Shown here: positions 45,465 to 56,032 of the stretch, piece by piece
Position numbering within the stretch: position 1 is the stretch's first letter
How the letters are laid out: the number at the start of each line of letters is the position of its first letter
NCBI GenBank assembly: GCA_037127255.1
Contig: JBANSL010000020.1
Span: 57,857,598 to 57,921,597, forward strand
Origin: Persicaria tinctoria
Taxonomy: Eukaryota > Streptophyta > Magnoliopsida > Caryophyllales > Polygonaceae
Reading direction: 5' to 3'
Length of the DNA: 64,000 nucleotides
The notes under the pieces: model-generated
What the model was told of the DNA's origin: nothing
Seen by the model: only the letters and a program-made list of their open reading frames with translations
Databases searched by the model: none
Position numbers and translations under genes: made by a program

Positions 45465-46500
45465 TTACCGAATGATCCGTTTCAAAGCCTGAAAGTGGGG
45501 TTCCCTGGGTGCATGCATGAACAAGCAGATCTGCTGTACGGCGTAACTGATATCAGGCCTGGTGAAGGTGAGATACTGAAGTGCACCAGCGAGGCTCCTG
45601 TACAACGTCGGATCATCAACCAAAGAGCCAGAATGAGCAATGAGCTTGTTGGATGTGTCGAAAGGGGTGGCGAAAGGATTACAGTTACCCATCTTGGCAC
45701 GAGCAACAATCTCAGCAGCATACTTACTCTGAGAGAGAAACAGGCCAGACGCATGACGCTAAACGGCAACTCACAAGAAGTAGGATAACTGACCCAGATT
45801 ATACATGGCGAACTCCGCACTCAACTGCGAAATAATAGACGTCCGAAGAGCATCAGAAGAGGCGGTGAGAATGATGTTGTCGACATAGAGTAACAGGAAG
45901 GCCAAGTCTGAGCCTCTGCGATAGATAAACACAGACATATCCGAACGGCTGCCAATGAAACCCAAACGTAGCAGATGAGAAGCAAAGCGCTAGAACCAAG
46001 TCCGCAGAGCCTGTTTCAGACCATACAGAGAGCGCTTGAGGAGACAGACGTCCTTTGGACGATCAACATCAGCAAACCCCGGCGGCTGAAACATGTAGAA
46101 TGTCTCATTCAGATGGCCATGCAGAAAGGAATTCTTGACATCTAACTGATGGATGGCCCAGTTGTGCGACAAAGCTAGACTCAAGACCACTCGGATAGTG
46201 GCAAGCTTAACCACAGGGCTGAAAGTTTCATCACAATCAATACCTGCCTACTGAGATCGACCGTTGACCACAAGACAAGCTTTGTAGCGCTCCAACGTCC
46301 CATCAGAGCGGAACTTGTGACGGAAGAGCCACATACAACGAATGACGTTCACCTCAGGAGGTTGAGGGACAAGAACCCAACTACCATTCTTTGTAAGGGC
46401 CCTGTATTCGTCGAGCATAGCCGCCTGCCAATTCGGGTCGAGGAGGGCTGTTTTGTAGGAGGTGGGAATAGGGGAAAGGGAGGTCGGGGTGCAAGCATGG
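45465..46500 (-). pseudogene. copia reverse transcriptase, broken
   Basis: Blocks read in order: NGSWVLVPQPPEVNVI, FRHKFRSDGTLERYKA, ETFSPVVKLATIRVVLSLA, HQLDVKNSFLHG, PPGFADVDRPKDVCLLKRSL, YGLKQA, LLYVDNIILTASS and LTFTRPDISYAV. A TAG stop at 46245-46247 and another at 45987-45989 interrupt the frame. The catalytic box reads YVDN where active enzymes have YVDD, so even a continuous protein would lack one metal-binding aspartate. Confidence 0.85.
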
Positions 46501-46696
46501 GGGGATTGGGAGTCGGGAGGGATGGAGGCAGGGAGGGCAGAAGTTGCGGGGAATGCGGTGGGCGTAGCAGGCCCGCTGCTTGTTGATTGGCCGCGGCCGC
46601 AACAAGATGTTGCGGCCGCCGCCAGTAGGTGGGAGGAGGGATGGATGTTGGCCATTTGATTGGCTGCGGCCGCAACATCTTGCTGCGGCCGCGACA

Positions 46697-47962
46697 TCAG
46701 TCCTTGTGGTGGTGACGGCGGGGAGTGTGTAGGGAGATAGGAGAGGGGTGATGGGCGGTGTTCATGGAGATGATCTGTCGTGGTCGGAAGACACTGGATA
46801 CGCTGCGGGGGTCTGGTGGTAGGGGGTGGTGGGGGGGGGGGGGGAGAGGGAGAGGCAGGAGCACCGGGAGAGCTCTGGGGAAGAAGAAAGTGAGGGAAAT
46901 ATGACTCTGACTCTGACTGAGACACAGGGGGTGTAGCCTTGTAGGAGATGCAAAGGGAAAGCGGGATTCATCGAAGGTGACATGACGGGACAGGATGATC
47001 TTGCGGGTCTTGATATCGAGGCAGAGGTAACCGCGATGATCAGACGGGTAGCCAAGAAAGACACAAGGGGTGGAGCGTGGGTGAAGCTTGTGAGGGGCGG
47101 TGGAAGACTGATTGGGGAAGCACAAACACCCAAAGGTACGAAGGTGATCATACCTAGGCAAAGTGCAATAAAGCGCATGAGTTGGTGAGCGATGGTGGAG
47201 GGTAATGGAATGAAGGATGTTAAGGAGGTAGCATGTGGAGGCTAAGGCGTAAGGCCAATGGAGAGAGGGAAGGGATGCGTGGAAGAGGAGAGAGCGCATC
47301 ATATTGGTAATGGTTCTGATGATTCGTTCGACCTTGTCATTTTGTTGGGAGGTATATGGGCAAGACAAGCGATAGGAGATCCCATTGGTGTTGAAGAAAG
47401 TGTGAAAATCTTTGTTGTCAAATTCACGGCCATTGTCACATTGGAAACACTTGATAGCGGTGTGAAATTGTGTTTTGATATAAGCATGGAATTTGGCAAA
47501 GATAGGAAACACTTGAGATTTAAAATGCAACGGGAAAACCCATAAGAAATGTGTATAATCATCCAGAAACAAAGGGTAATACTTATGACCCTCCTTGCTA
47601 GGCACAGGAGATGTCCAAATATCACTATGAATAATATCAAATGGAGCAAAAGTAGTGTTTAAAGACCGCTGAAAAAGAAGTCTGTCATGTTTGCCTAACT
47701 GACAAGAAGAACATAAACTAGAGCGAGGCTTTTTATTACATTGGACAAGACTCATAGAACGAAGTAAATCTAAAACTGCAGGACTGGGATGACCAAGGCG
47801 TGCATTCCAAAGACTGGATGATGATGCCGAGAGGGCGACTGGACTTGATGGGCTGGATGGTGAGGGCGACGACACAGGATAGAGCTCCCCGATGCTATTA
47901 CATCTCAGGCCAGTAACCCCCGTAGTAAGATCCTTCACAGAGAAACCAAATGGATCAAACAC
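46697..47962 (-). pseudogene. copia integrase region
   Basis: An open stretch of 421 codons. It includes a zinc-binding HHCC-type part (ARLGHPSPAVLDLL, then SLCSSCQLGKH) and the DDE core: HSDIW, then QCDNGREF, then QQNDKVERIIRTI. A proline-rich tail with GC-rich sequence follows toward reverse transcriptase. It would insert the cDNA into host DNA in an active element. A C/G homopolymer of about 13 bases near 46830 is a likely frameshift site. Confidence 0.85.
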
Positions 47963-47972
47963 AAGAGAAACA

Positions 47973-48252
47973 TTATTGTAAATGGTGAACCGATGGACAG
48001 AGATAAGGTTTTTGACAAGTTTGGGGGCAACGAGGACGTTGTTGAGGTGTAATGGGTTGGTAATGTGGCGTGGCCAATGCCCGAAGTAGCAAGGCGACCA
48101 CCGTTGCCGACGACAATAGAATGAGCAGGACCCTTAAAAGAAAGAGAAGAGAGAGTACCTGAGGAGTTTGCCAGATGAGAGGTGGCGCCAGTGTCCATGT
48201 ACCAAGTGGCGTCAAGAGGTGCCAGCTGCATGGAAGAGAAGGCGTGATGCAC
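47973..48252 (-). pseudogene. copia protease region
   Basis: The peptide WYMDTGATSHLANSSG shows the aspartic protease active-site motif DTGA. The frame shifts near 48060 before reaching the integrase frame. Confidence 0.75.
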
Positions 48253-48495
48253 ATCGGTCGGAGGAGGTTATGCTTGATCAGACGACGACGGGTAGGCCTG
48301 ACGACCGACGGGGCGAGGAGCAGGACCCAACAAGCCCTGCTGACGGTTGGGATACGGGGCTGGTGGGCGATACGACGCGCCGGGGTAGCCAAAGGGCATC
48401 CAAGGCAGATAGCCGGGGGTTGGGGTACCAGGAGGGGCGAGGGGTATTGTATTGCTGCGCCCGCCGCTGGTTGCTGCGGCGGCGGCGGCAGATCC

Positions 48496-49218
48496 CTACA
48501 GGTCGTTGCTGCGGCTCGGCTGCGGGGCATAGGTCTCGTCGATGTCGCTTGACGAGACCAATGCCGTCTTGTCCTTGGCGGCTTCGGTGGTCTGACGTTG
48601 AAGGCGAGTCTCCTCCAAGATCAATTGAGACTGGATCTTTTCGAATGTAGGGAGAGGTTCCGTCTGCTGGATATGAGTAGCAACAACATTGTATTCAGAG
48701 GGAAGACCCGAAAGTACCTGGAGGACAAGGCGGGTGACGTTGGGTTTGGAGTTGACGACGTCTAGTTGATCAGACAGGGTCTTGATGTGCTGACAATATG
48801 CGGATATCGACGAAAAAGAGGAAAGCTTGCAACTTGAAAACTCGTGCTCGAGATAGACAGCACGGGTGGACTTGTTGTCTTGAAAGAAATTTTGAAGTTT
48901 CTTCCAAGCATCAAAGGCGGTGTCTTTTGGGTTGAGGATGGTGGTCAATATATCTTTTGAGATGGTGTTGAAGATCCATTGAAGGACAGTGGTGTCGAGT
49001 TGAGCGAAGAGATCGTTGTCTTCACTTTCAGGGCGATTGACGGAGGAGTCAATATGATGGAGGACTTTATGATCCTTAACATGGGTCGTGAAGAGGTGTG
49101 ACCACATGGTGTAGGAACTAGATTCATGATCAAGGATGATGGGGATGCAATTTTTTATGTTGGAGATGGTGAGGGCGGAATGGAAGGGTGGCTTGGTTGC
49201 GGTTGTTTCGGTGGCCAT
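48496..49218 (-). pseudogene. copia gag
   Basis: From ATG at 49218 (MATETTATKPPFHSALTISN) a 240-codon frame encodes a copia gag with the conserved TMWSHLFTTHVKDHKV, AFDAWKKLQNFFQDNKSTRA and LVLQVLSGLPSEYNVV. It stops at 48496 just before the nucleocapsid/protease linker, which continues in another frame. The longer frame starting at 49362 includes the GA-repeat leader and is probably not translated from there. Confidence 0.85.
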
Positions 49219-49219
49219 T

Positions 49220-49225
<6 letters not shown>

Positions 49226-49252
<27 letters not shown>
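49226..49252. repeat. GA microsatellite in the copia leader
   Basis: About 12 GA units followed by a G-run (near 49259-49269), in the untranslated leader of the copia element between primer site and gag. Confidence 0.85.
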
Positions 49253-49255
<3 letters not shown>

Positions 49256-49417
49256 AGTGGGGGGGGGGGATCGGCGGCTAGGGGTGGCCGAGAGGGAGGG
49301 GTCGACGGTGGTAGCTGAGATTGTTGGGGAAGGTGGCGGCAAGGAGAGGGAGGTGGCGGCAAGGGGGTGGCGGCTAGGGTTAGAAAAATAAGAAAATTAG
49401 GGTTTTGGGGATCTTAG

Positions 49418-49429
49418 GCTGTGATACCA
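49418..49429 (-). other. Primer-binding site, initiator tRNA-Met type
   Basis: On the minus strand TGGTATCACAGC directly follows the 5' LTR. Copia elements commonly use the 3' end of initiator tRNA-Met, whose complement is TGGTATCAGAGC; one base differs here. Confidence 0.85.
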
Positions 49430-49568
49430 TGTAAGATCATGAGATTGATTGTAATGTCCTCCTTCAGGGTTTTCATTCATTGATAAACATATATATAAGT
49501 TACAAAAGATATTGAGCCTTATTGGGCTTTGAGCCCACTATATATGAGGAGACCTATGTAATCTATCA
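49430..49568 (-). repeat. 5' LTR of the copia element
   Basis: 139 bp, TGTAAGATCATGAGATTG to GTAATCTATCA on the plus strand. It is followed on the right by the TTTAG target duplication and on the left by the primer site. Confidence 0.9.
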
Positions 49569-49573
49569 TTTAG

Positions 49574-50490
49574 TTTGGCAAAACTTTTTTTTTTGGCAAG
49601 AATCGGAGAACGCGCCAATTCCAAGCCTGTGATGAGGTCATGTGCACCGTAATCACTTGACCTTAGCCCTTAGCTTATTTTTTAATCCGCCACATCAGCA
49701 TAAAAACACTCTTATTATTTTATTTTATTTTATTTTATCAATTTCATCCACATTTGTGCACTCCACTCGCTAGCCCTTCGTCTACTTTTTAATCATTTTC
49801 TTTTTATTTTTTATTCAAAATTATGAATTCATTTATTTATTTAATTCTTATTAATAATTATTCTAGAGTACGATATTATTATTATTTAAATATTATTGAC
49901 AAAATAAAATTTTCAAAAATTATTTTAATTAATAAAATAAAAACCCACATTAAAAAACACATAATCTCGTTTGGTTATTCAAACATAATTTTATCTTTCT
50001 TTTTTTACTAAAACATATTCGAAATGGGTGTTCACGAATATATAAAATTAAACTCTATTCAAATTTATATTTTATTTTTTAAAAACAAATGTTAAACAAT
50101 TACAAAATCACTTTACAAAAATTTAATTATGTTAGGACGCGTGACCAAGCAACATTCAACTCTCCCGACCGACTTGTCTATCATTTCATTTTGAAGACTA
50201 TACTCGAGGTGTCGCTTCATTTGCAAGATGTGCCGCTTCTGCAAGCGCACTTCTTCACGACTTTATAGCAAACACATATATTTTATAATTTTTATGTGCC
50301 AACTGTACTCAAGTGTCGGACTTGCCGCTCGGGTGCGGATGCTCTGATTAATTATCCCCTCAATCCTTAGTTAAAATTTTATATAATTAACCCTAATTAA
50401 TTAGGATTTTTTTTTAACGAACTAACTAAAATAACCTTATGTTAAGAGAACACTAGAAAAATATCTTCATCTTTTATCTGTAATGAAAAT
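49574..50490. other. Intergenic AT-rich DNA
   Basis: No gene or bounded element is recognised. The open frame at 49823-50011 is AT-driven and without domains. Confidence 0.5.
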
Positions 50491-50496
50491 AATCCT

Positions 50497-50632
50497 ATGT
50501 TAGGCCCCGGTAGGATGGCCTAGTGATGTGGAGTAAGGGGTGGTAAGGAGGTCCCGGTTCGATTCCTGCCTTCGCCCCTCTCCTTGGATGAAAATCGCAG
50601 CACAAGTCGATTTACCTAATATGTAATTCTTG
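50497..50632 (+). mobile_element. tRNA-derived SINE
   Basis: A-box-like GGATGGCCTAGTGATGTGG and a perfect B box GGTTCGATTCC (50556-50566) have SINE-type spacing, followed by a body ending near AATATGTAATTCTTG. It does not fold as a functional tRNA. Confidence 0.65.
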
Positions 50633-50911
50633 TTGGCTGAGTCACATACTTGGGGTTTATCATCAAAGATAGGTTATTCGTCATTGAAAGAAAATCCTAT
50701 TTTAGGAGGCGATGATGATAAATTGTCAAAGTTATTTAATCCTATAAAAAGTGGTAAAAAATGTTATTATATAATAAAAAAAATGGCATCATTCTCTTTA
50801 GAAAGAATATAGTATCAACAAAAATATGTCCACTATTATGTATCAACGTTTTTTTGCCAAATTTTTTGTTAGAGAAAATAACCATAAGTTCCTAACTTCG
50901 GATAATATTTT

Positions 50912-52970
50912 GAGAAAATTTGCGTCGCAGATCTTTTTTTGGACCAAATTAAAAAACTGTTCACGGATTATTTTTTTTTGTTAAAAGTCCATCTAAAAAA
51001 ACTCTAATATCTCCCGGCCCCCCCCTCCTCTCATCCATCCTTTCCCCCGATTCCTCCAGGCCGCCGCAATGGAAATCTCGGCCGCGTCTCCTCTCTCCCC
51101 TTCCTTTCCAGTGACAGATCCTCCGCCAGGTTTCCGTCTCTGGCCGATTCGAGTCGCGAGTTCACCTGCTCCTTCGCTCCCATTTCCGCCGCCGCCGCCG
51201 CCCCAGTCGTCGTGACTGAAAAACCACGGCCGAACATGCCGGAGAGTTATAGGGGGAGACGTCAGTGATGGCTAATCGAAGAAGAAGCCGGAGATGCGGC
51301 CATTGTTCAGCGGCTCAGAACACCGCGCCATCCTCGCCTTCGAGCCTCACCTCGCCTCGCCTCTAATTGTTATGCCTCACCGCACCCTTGCTCCCTCTCT
51401 TGCTTCTGGCGTCGCCGGCGGATGGTGCCAGCAGTCATTTCAGCACCTTCCTGGAAGCCATAGCTTTGGTGAGGTCCCGGTTGCATCGTCGGCGGATGGC
51501 GTCGCCCTTGCTCCCTCTCTTCACCATCGATTTCTCCGCTCCCGGTTCCGTCGGCCGGCCAGATTCATTTAGATCTGGTGGGGGATTTAATTGAAGTTTG
51601 CAGATTTGGTTTTGGTGAGGTATGTCATCCATGGCTCCGTCGGCGCCGCCGATCGATTTGGTGAGGTATGCATCCATGGCTTTTCCAAATTCAGATCTGG
51701 CTTTTCCAGATTAGGTTTTTGTGAGGCCAGTTGCCCTCGCTTCACTTTGAACCAGTGATTAACTTTTAATGTTCCAATCATTCGGTTTTACGCTGAAATA
51801 ACGAACATATGGAGGGTGCAATGCAACCAAAGATCTAACAATTTGTTTTAAGCATTTTAGTTGGTAGCCAACAGTGAATTTGTGGTTAGTTTGGTACTCT
51901 GATTGAGTTTGCTTGGTTGAAAGTTTGAATATTGGCAATTTCAGCAATTGTTTTTGTCTTGCTGAAACTTTTTATTATGCTGAAATGTTGAAATTAATTG
52001 TTATAAAATTGTATGAGCAACAATATATTACACACAAACATATATTTCAACATTTCAGCATTTTTTTGTGATCTGAAATGCTGAAATTAATTTACTGTTG
52101 GGTCAAAGTCGGATATTAAATGTTGTTTATGCAATTTCAACATTTTTTTTGTCTTGCTGAAACTTTTAGATAGCTTATTAGCTTCTTGTTTTTTGTGTGA
52201 TCTGAAATGCTGAAATTAATTGTTTATTAGCAAAATTCGTATGCTGAAATCAATTCTTATAAAATTGTTTGAGGGACTATTTCAACATTTCACCATTTTA
52301 GCATTTTTGAAAAAAACAAACTCCGGTTTCAGCAATTTCGGTGTCGAAGTGGAGACGCGAAAAAAAAGCAACTCCGGTTTCAACACCTTCGGTATCGAAG
52401 TGGTGATCCGGAAAAAAAAGCAAAAAAAAATTAACTCCGGTTTAGCAACAATTTCAGCATCTAAAACCGGGGTTTCAGCATCAACAACTTTGCTGAAATC
52501 GGGTTTTCAGCATCAACAACCCTTGTTTCAGCAACGCGGTAAAAAAAAACCCCATTGAAAACAGGGGTTGCTGAAACCACATGTGCTGAAACAGGAGTTT
52601 CAGCATCAGCACATGCGGTTTCAGCAACGTGAAAAAAAAATGGAAAAAAAACCTGAAAATTGGGTTGCTGAAACCGTATGTGCTGAAACTTTTGAAACTT
52701 TTATTTCAGCAACTCTGGAAACGCAAAAAAAAAAATGAAAAATGGGTTGCTGGAACCGTATGTGCTGAAACAGAAGTTTCAGCAATTTCGTTTCAACAAC
52801 TCTGGAAACGCAAAAAAAATAAAAAAAAATAAAAAAAATTATGAGATGGGAGGGGGCACTGGAGGGGGGGCACAGGGGCAAGGGGGCGGTGGACATTTTG
52901 CTAATTTGGAAGAGGTGAGAACCGTTTTCCTAATAAAAACCAAAATATAGGACATCGAGGTAATCACCCC
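50912..52970. mobile_element. Non-autonomous Mutator-like element, copy B
   Basis: Flanked by TAATATTTT on both sides (50903-50911 and 52971-52979), a perfect 9-bp duplication. It starts GAGAAAATTTGCGTCGC and ends GAGGTAATCACCCC, like copy A at 15686-17647. A GC-rich block (51000-51560) with gene-like composition, then an AT-rich block with TTTCAGCAAC and ACGCGAAAAAAAA words, follow the same layout. Within the shared AT-rich part the two copies align word by word, while the GC-rich blocks look different from each other. No transposase is seen. Length 2059 bp. Confidence 0.85.
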
Positions 52971-53117
52971 TAATATTTTCATTACCGTTGAAACAAATAT
53001 CTTTAAAATGATCTCCTTTTTTGTTTCAGCTTAACTATTTCATCATTTTCCAGGGGGAGAAATATAATAGGAGGTGATGATTAGTCATGAATGGTTTTGG
53101 TATCAATCAGCTCAACG

Positions 53118-53296
53118 AGGATCGTCTAGTCCGCTATTGTAGTCCATATCGTAGTCCAAATTATCTCATTGGCTAAATTGAAATTTCTAATGATTTTCTT
53201 ATTTAAGTGTTTGTACCTTATAATTTATTTTAATGCTTATCGGCCAATAAAATTAAAAGGACCATAAATGTGGACTACGGTGTTGGACTAGACGAT
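53118..53296. mobile_element. Small inverted-repeat element (MITE-like)
   Basis: ATCGTCTAGTCC at the left (53120) has its inverted partner GGACTAGACGAT at the right (53285), with a second matching word GTAGTCC inside each end. About 180 bp; the target duplication is unclear. Confidence 0.5.
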
Positions 53297-53464
53297 TTTC
53301 ACCGAATCAGCTAGTTTAGTTTGCTCGAAGCAGTACAACTGTACAAGACAAAAATAATACTACATTCATTCAAATTTTCAAATAGATATGGTTTAATTTT
53401 TTTTTTTGCCAAGAGCTTAAAATTACATAAATTATTTAAAATTTTAAAAATAACTTCACACGTA

Positions 53465-53702
53465 GGGCTCGTTTGGTTGATTACAGGAAGTACAATTCCC
53501 GGAAAGTTATTTTCCAGGAATGGAGTTCCCGTAAAATGCACTTCTAAAGAGTTGAAAAAAGTTATTTGGTTGAAATTTGGTGTTTAAAAGTATAAATAGT
53601 TGAATTCCTATGTCTTTCTGTCAACCAAACAAGGAAATTTATCCTCCTACTTGGGTTTTTAAAATTTATGGGTTTTTAACAAACTAATCAAACAAGGTCT
53701 TA
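53465..53702. mobile_element. Tourist-like MITE, eroded
   Basis: The left end GGGCTCGTTTGGTTGATTAC and, inverted, the right end AGACCTTGTTTGATTAGTTT resemble PIF/Harbinger termini. No clean 3-bp duplication is seen. Words such as CAATTCCCGGAAAG are shared in style with the copy at 29530. Confidence 0.5.
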
Positions 53703-55400
53703 ATATTAATAACTAATAAGTATTGTATAAAATTATATAAAAATAATATTAATAAATTAATATTTTTAATGTGTAAAAATGTCAAATGACCTCTTTAATT
53801 TGTTGAATAAAGAGAGCAACTAATTTAATTTCATTGTTCTTTAAAGTTGACCTTTTTAAAACGATGAAAATGCACCGACTAACCAATAAGCAACGCTAAA
53901 AGGTAGCAAATTAAATTCACAAATAATGAGAAATCGGCATTTGGGGGAAAATAAACAAACAAAAAATGGGAGTCCCCACTTTTCAGTTTTCACTGTGAAT
54001 TAAAAAAACCCATTTGTTTCGCTGGCTACCAAAAATGCAAACAACCACAAGACGCCAAACCCTCTTCATTCATAAGGCCTCGTTTGGTTCTACTTGTGAC
54101 TTTTTACTCGACAAAAATCATTTTGTTTAATTTTGATGTTTAGATTTAAAAAATAAGGCCGTTATATATCCACTTGAAAGATTACAATCAACATTCTCTA
54201 TATCACTATACACATAATTATAGTAAATGTCCTTTATAAGTAGAATTAATCAGGTTTAATATCAAAAAACTTATGCTTGTTGATAAAGGTTGTACACATT
54301 TATTGCTCTATAAGAGGTATAGACATTTATTTATAGGAATATATAAGGCCTCCATTTTCCTCAACTTAATTCTTACTTAATAATAATAATAATAAAATAC
54401 ACATCGCTTATTACACCATAAAATTATTTTAATCTTAAATAAATTCTTATATTCACATTCCAAACATTTATTCATGTATGTTTATAAACTTTTATTTTCA
54501 AAAATCAATGTTTTATAATGAAAAAGATGATTTTCTACAGAGTATAATTATAAAAATTTCCAAAATATGAATTTTCAAAACAAAAGTTTATATACATAAA
54601 TGAATAGTTTTTTAGAATGTGAATATTATTTTTAAAAATATTTATTTAAAGGTAAAATAAATCTTGATCACAATGATTGGGATTTAATTTCCAAACCAAT
54701 TAGATCATTGTGATCAAGATTTATTCTATCTAAAACTAAACTAATTAAGTTTTTATTTAATACTCTTTTCATTCCTAAATGAGTATGTTTTAGGATTTAT
54801 AAACACTTTTTAAAGAACATAAAAACTAGAGATTTTAAAATATACAAAATTTCATTCCGAAATAAGATCCATCAGCTTAATGTTTAGGTATCTACTTCAA
54901 AAGATCTGCTCAATTGTGAGAAAGATCTTATACTCTATCCCACTAGGGCACTAGGTAATTATTGAAATAATTTTTTTTAAAAATAATTGTTAAGGTCACA
55001 AACAAAATATGTAGTACTACTTGTATCCTTTATTATTTCTCTTTTTTTTTTTTGTAACTTTATCTAGAATTATAACTTATTGGTAAGAATAATTGTGTCA
55101 TGTTACCAATGTTGATCACTAAAAAAAACAAATCTCACACACATATACTATTAAGTAAGAATTCAAGAACAGTAAACCTTATTCTCGATGATCGACAAGT
55201 CAGCAACTGGTACAACATAGACAGTGCAGTACAACAAGTGGAAACACACCCAACAAAAAGATGAGTATATGCAAAACTAACTGTACCACGCTAGGATATA
55301 GACTAAGTACGAAGTCAAGCACAATCAGCACCGCTGGTCAACGATACGTGAGTAATTTATAAAAATACCTCTGAAATTTTGAAAATTACAGACAACCCAC
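53703..55400. other. Intergenic AT-rich DNA
   Basis: No gene is seen. A one-ended Tourist-like terminus (GGCCTCGTTTGGTTCTAC) is at about 54078. A hairpin with 22-bp arms is listed separately. Confidence 0.45.
54653..54727. repeat. Inverted repeat with 22-bp arms
   Basis: AATAAATCTTGATCACAATG at the left pairs with CATTGTGATCAAGATTTATT at the right across about 30 bases. The match is perfect over about 22 bp. Confidence 0.8.
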
Positions 55401-55803
55401 CCCAAACAAAGAGGCCCAAGCAACAAGTGTTGATCTCAGAACTCCCATTCCCTTCATCTTCTTCATCACTGTGTCTGTGATGTGAGTGTCTGCTGAACAG
55501 CTAGCTAGCTATAAAGAAAGAAAAAGCAAAGTCACAAAAAAGCTTTAAACCTCATTGAACAAGAGTTTTCAGATACACTTTCCATAAACTCCCCAAACAT
55601 CTTTTTCTCCCATCTGCCCATCTCCCTCCCTCTCTTTTTCTCCTGTCTCCCCTCCTTCATCATCGCCCCCATTCATCATAAGTCATAACCTCCCTCTCCC
55701 TCTCTTTCCATGATTTCCGAACCTGTTAATCGTTCTCATTGCCCTCTCAGTCGCTGAGCCCCTCTTTTTCTTCTGTCTTTTTCTTTCTTGGCTTTTTTCT
55801 TGT

Positions 55804-56013
55804 ATGATTGCTGTATCACCTCTCTTCATTGATTTGTACTCTTCTTCTCAATTTCACCTCGTTTCCACTGCTTGGGGAGTTTTCAGTTTTCACTCTCCTT
55901 TTTTGTCGAGTCTCAAATCGGAGAAAGCTGTGATCTTTTTGGGTTTCTTGCTGTTTTTAGGTCAAGTTTTGTTTATTACTTGCCCAATTTTACCTCTTTC
56001 GTTTTGCTTTTAG
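55804..56013 (+). other. Upstream open frame before SPL6, probably intronic
   Basis: A 69-codon frame ends 20 bases before the SPL start codon, and its stop TAG coincides with a good splice acceptor (TTTTGCTTTTAG, ending 56013). The peptide has no domain and is hydrophobic. It is more likely that this stretch belongs to an intron of the 5' untranslated region than that it is a translated regulatory frame. Confidence 0.4.
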
Positions 56014-56032
56014 CTTCCAATTTTGTATGTGA

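Larger units (their letters stand above)
44790..49568 (-). mobile_element. Ty1-copia retrotransposon, full length but inactive
   Basis: Short LTRs (44790-44927 and 49430-49568) start TG and end CA, and are flanked by TTTAG at 44785-44789 and 49569-49573, a 5-bp target duplication. On the minus strand the order is gag, protease, integrase, reverse transcriptase, RNase H, the Ty1-copia order. The primer site adjoins the right LTR. Frames are broken by stops and frameshifts. By eye the two LTRs differ at about eight to ten of 138 positions, so the insertion is not very young. At 4.78 kb it is compact, as in Ale/Retrofit-type lineages, but lineage placement is an inference. Confidence 0.93.

Noticed and set aside
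46317..48650. Plus-strand frames inside the copia element
   Set aside because: Antisense shadows of integrase, protease and gag.
50497..50632. Possible tRNA gene
   Set aside because: A and B boxes are present but there is no cloverleaf; the features fit a SINE.
54076..54350. Tourist-like end GGCCTCGTTTGGTTCTAC
   Set aside because: No matching inverted end or duplication could be found downstream, so no element is reported.
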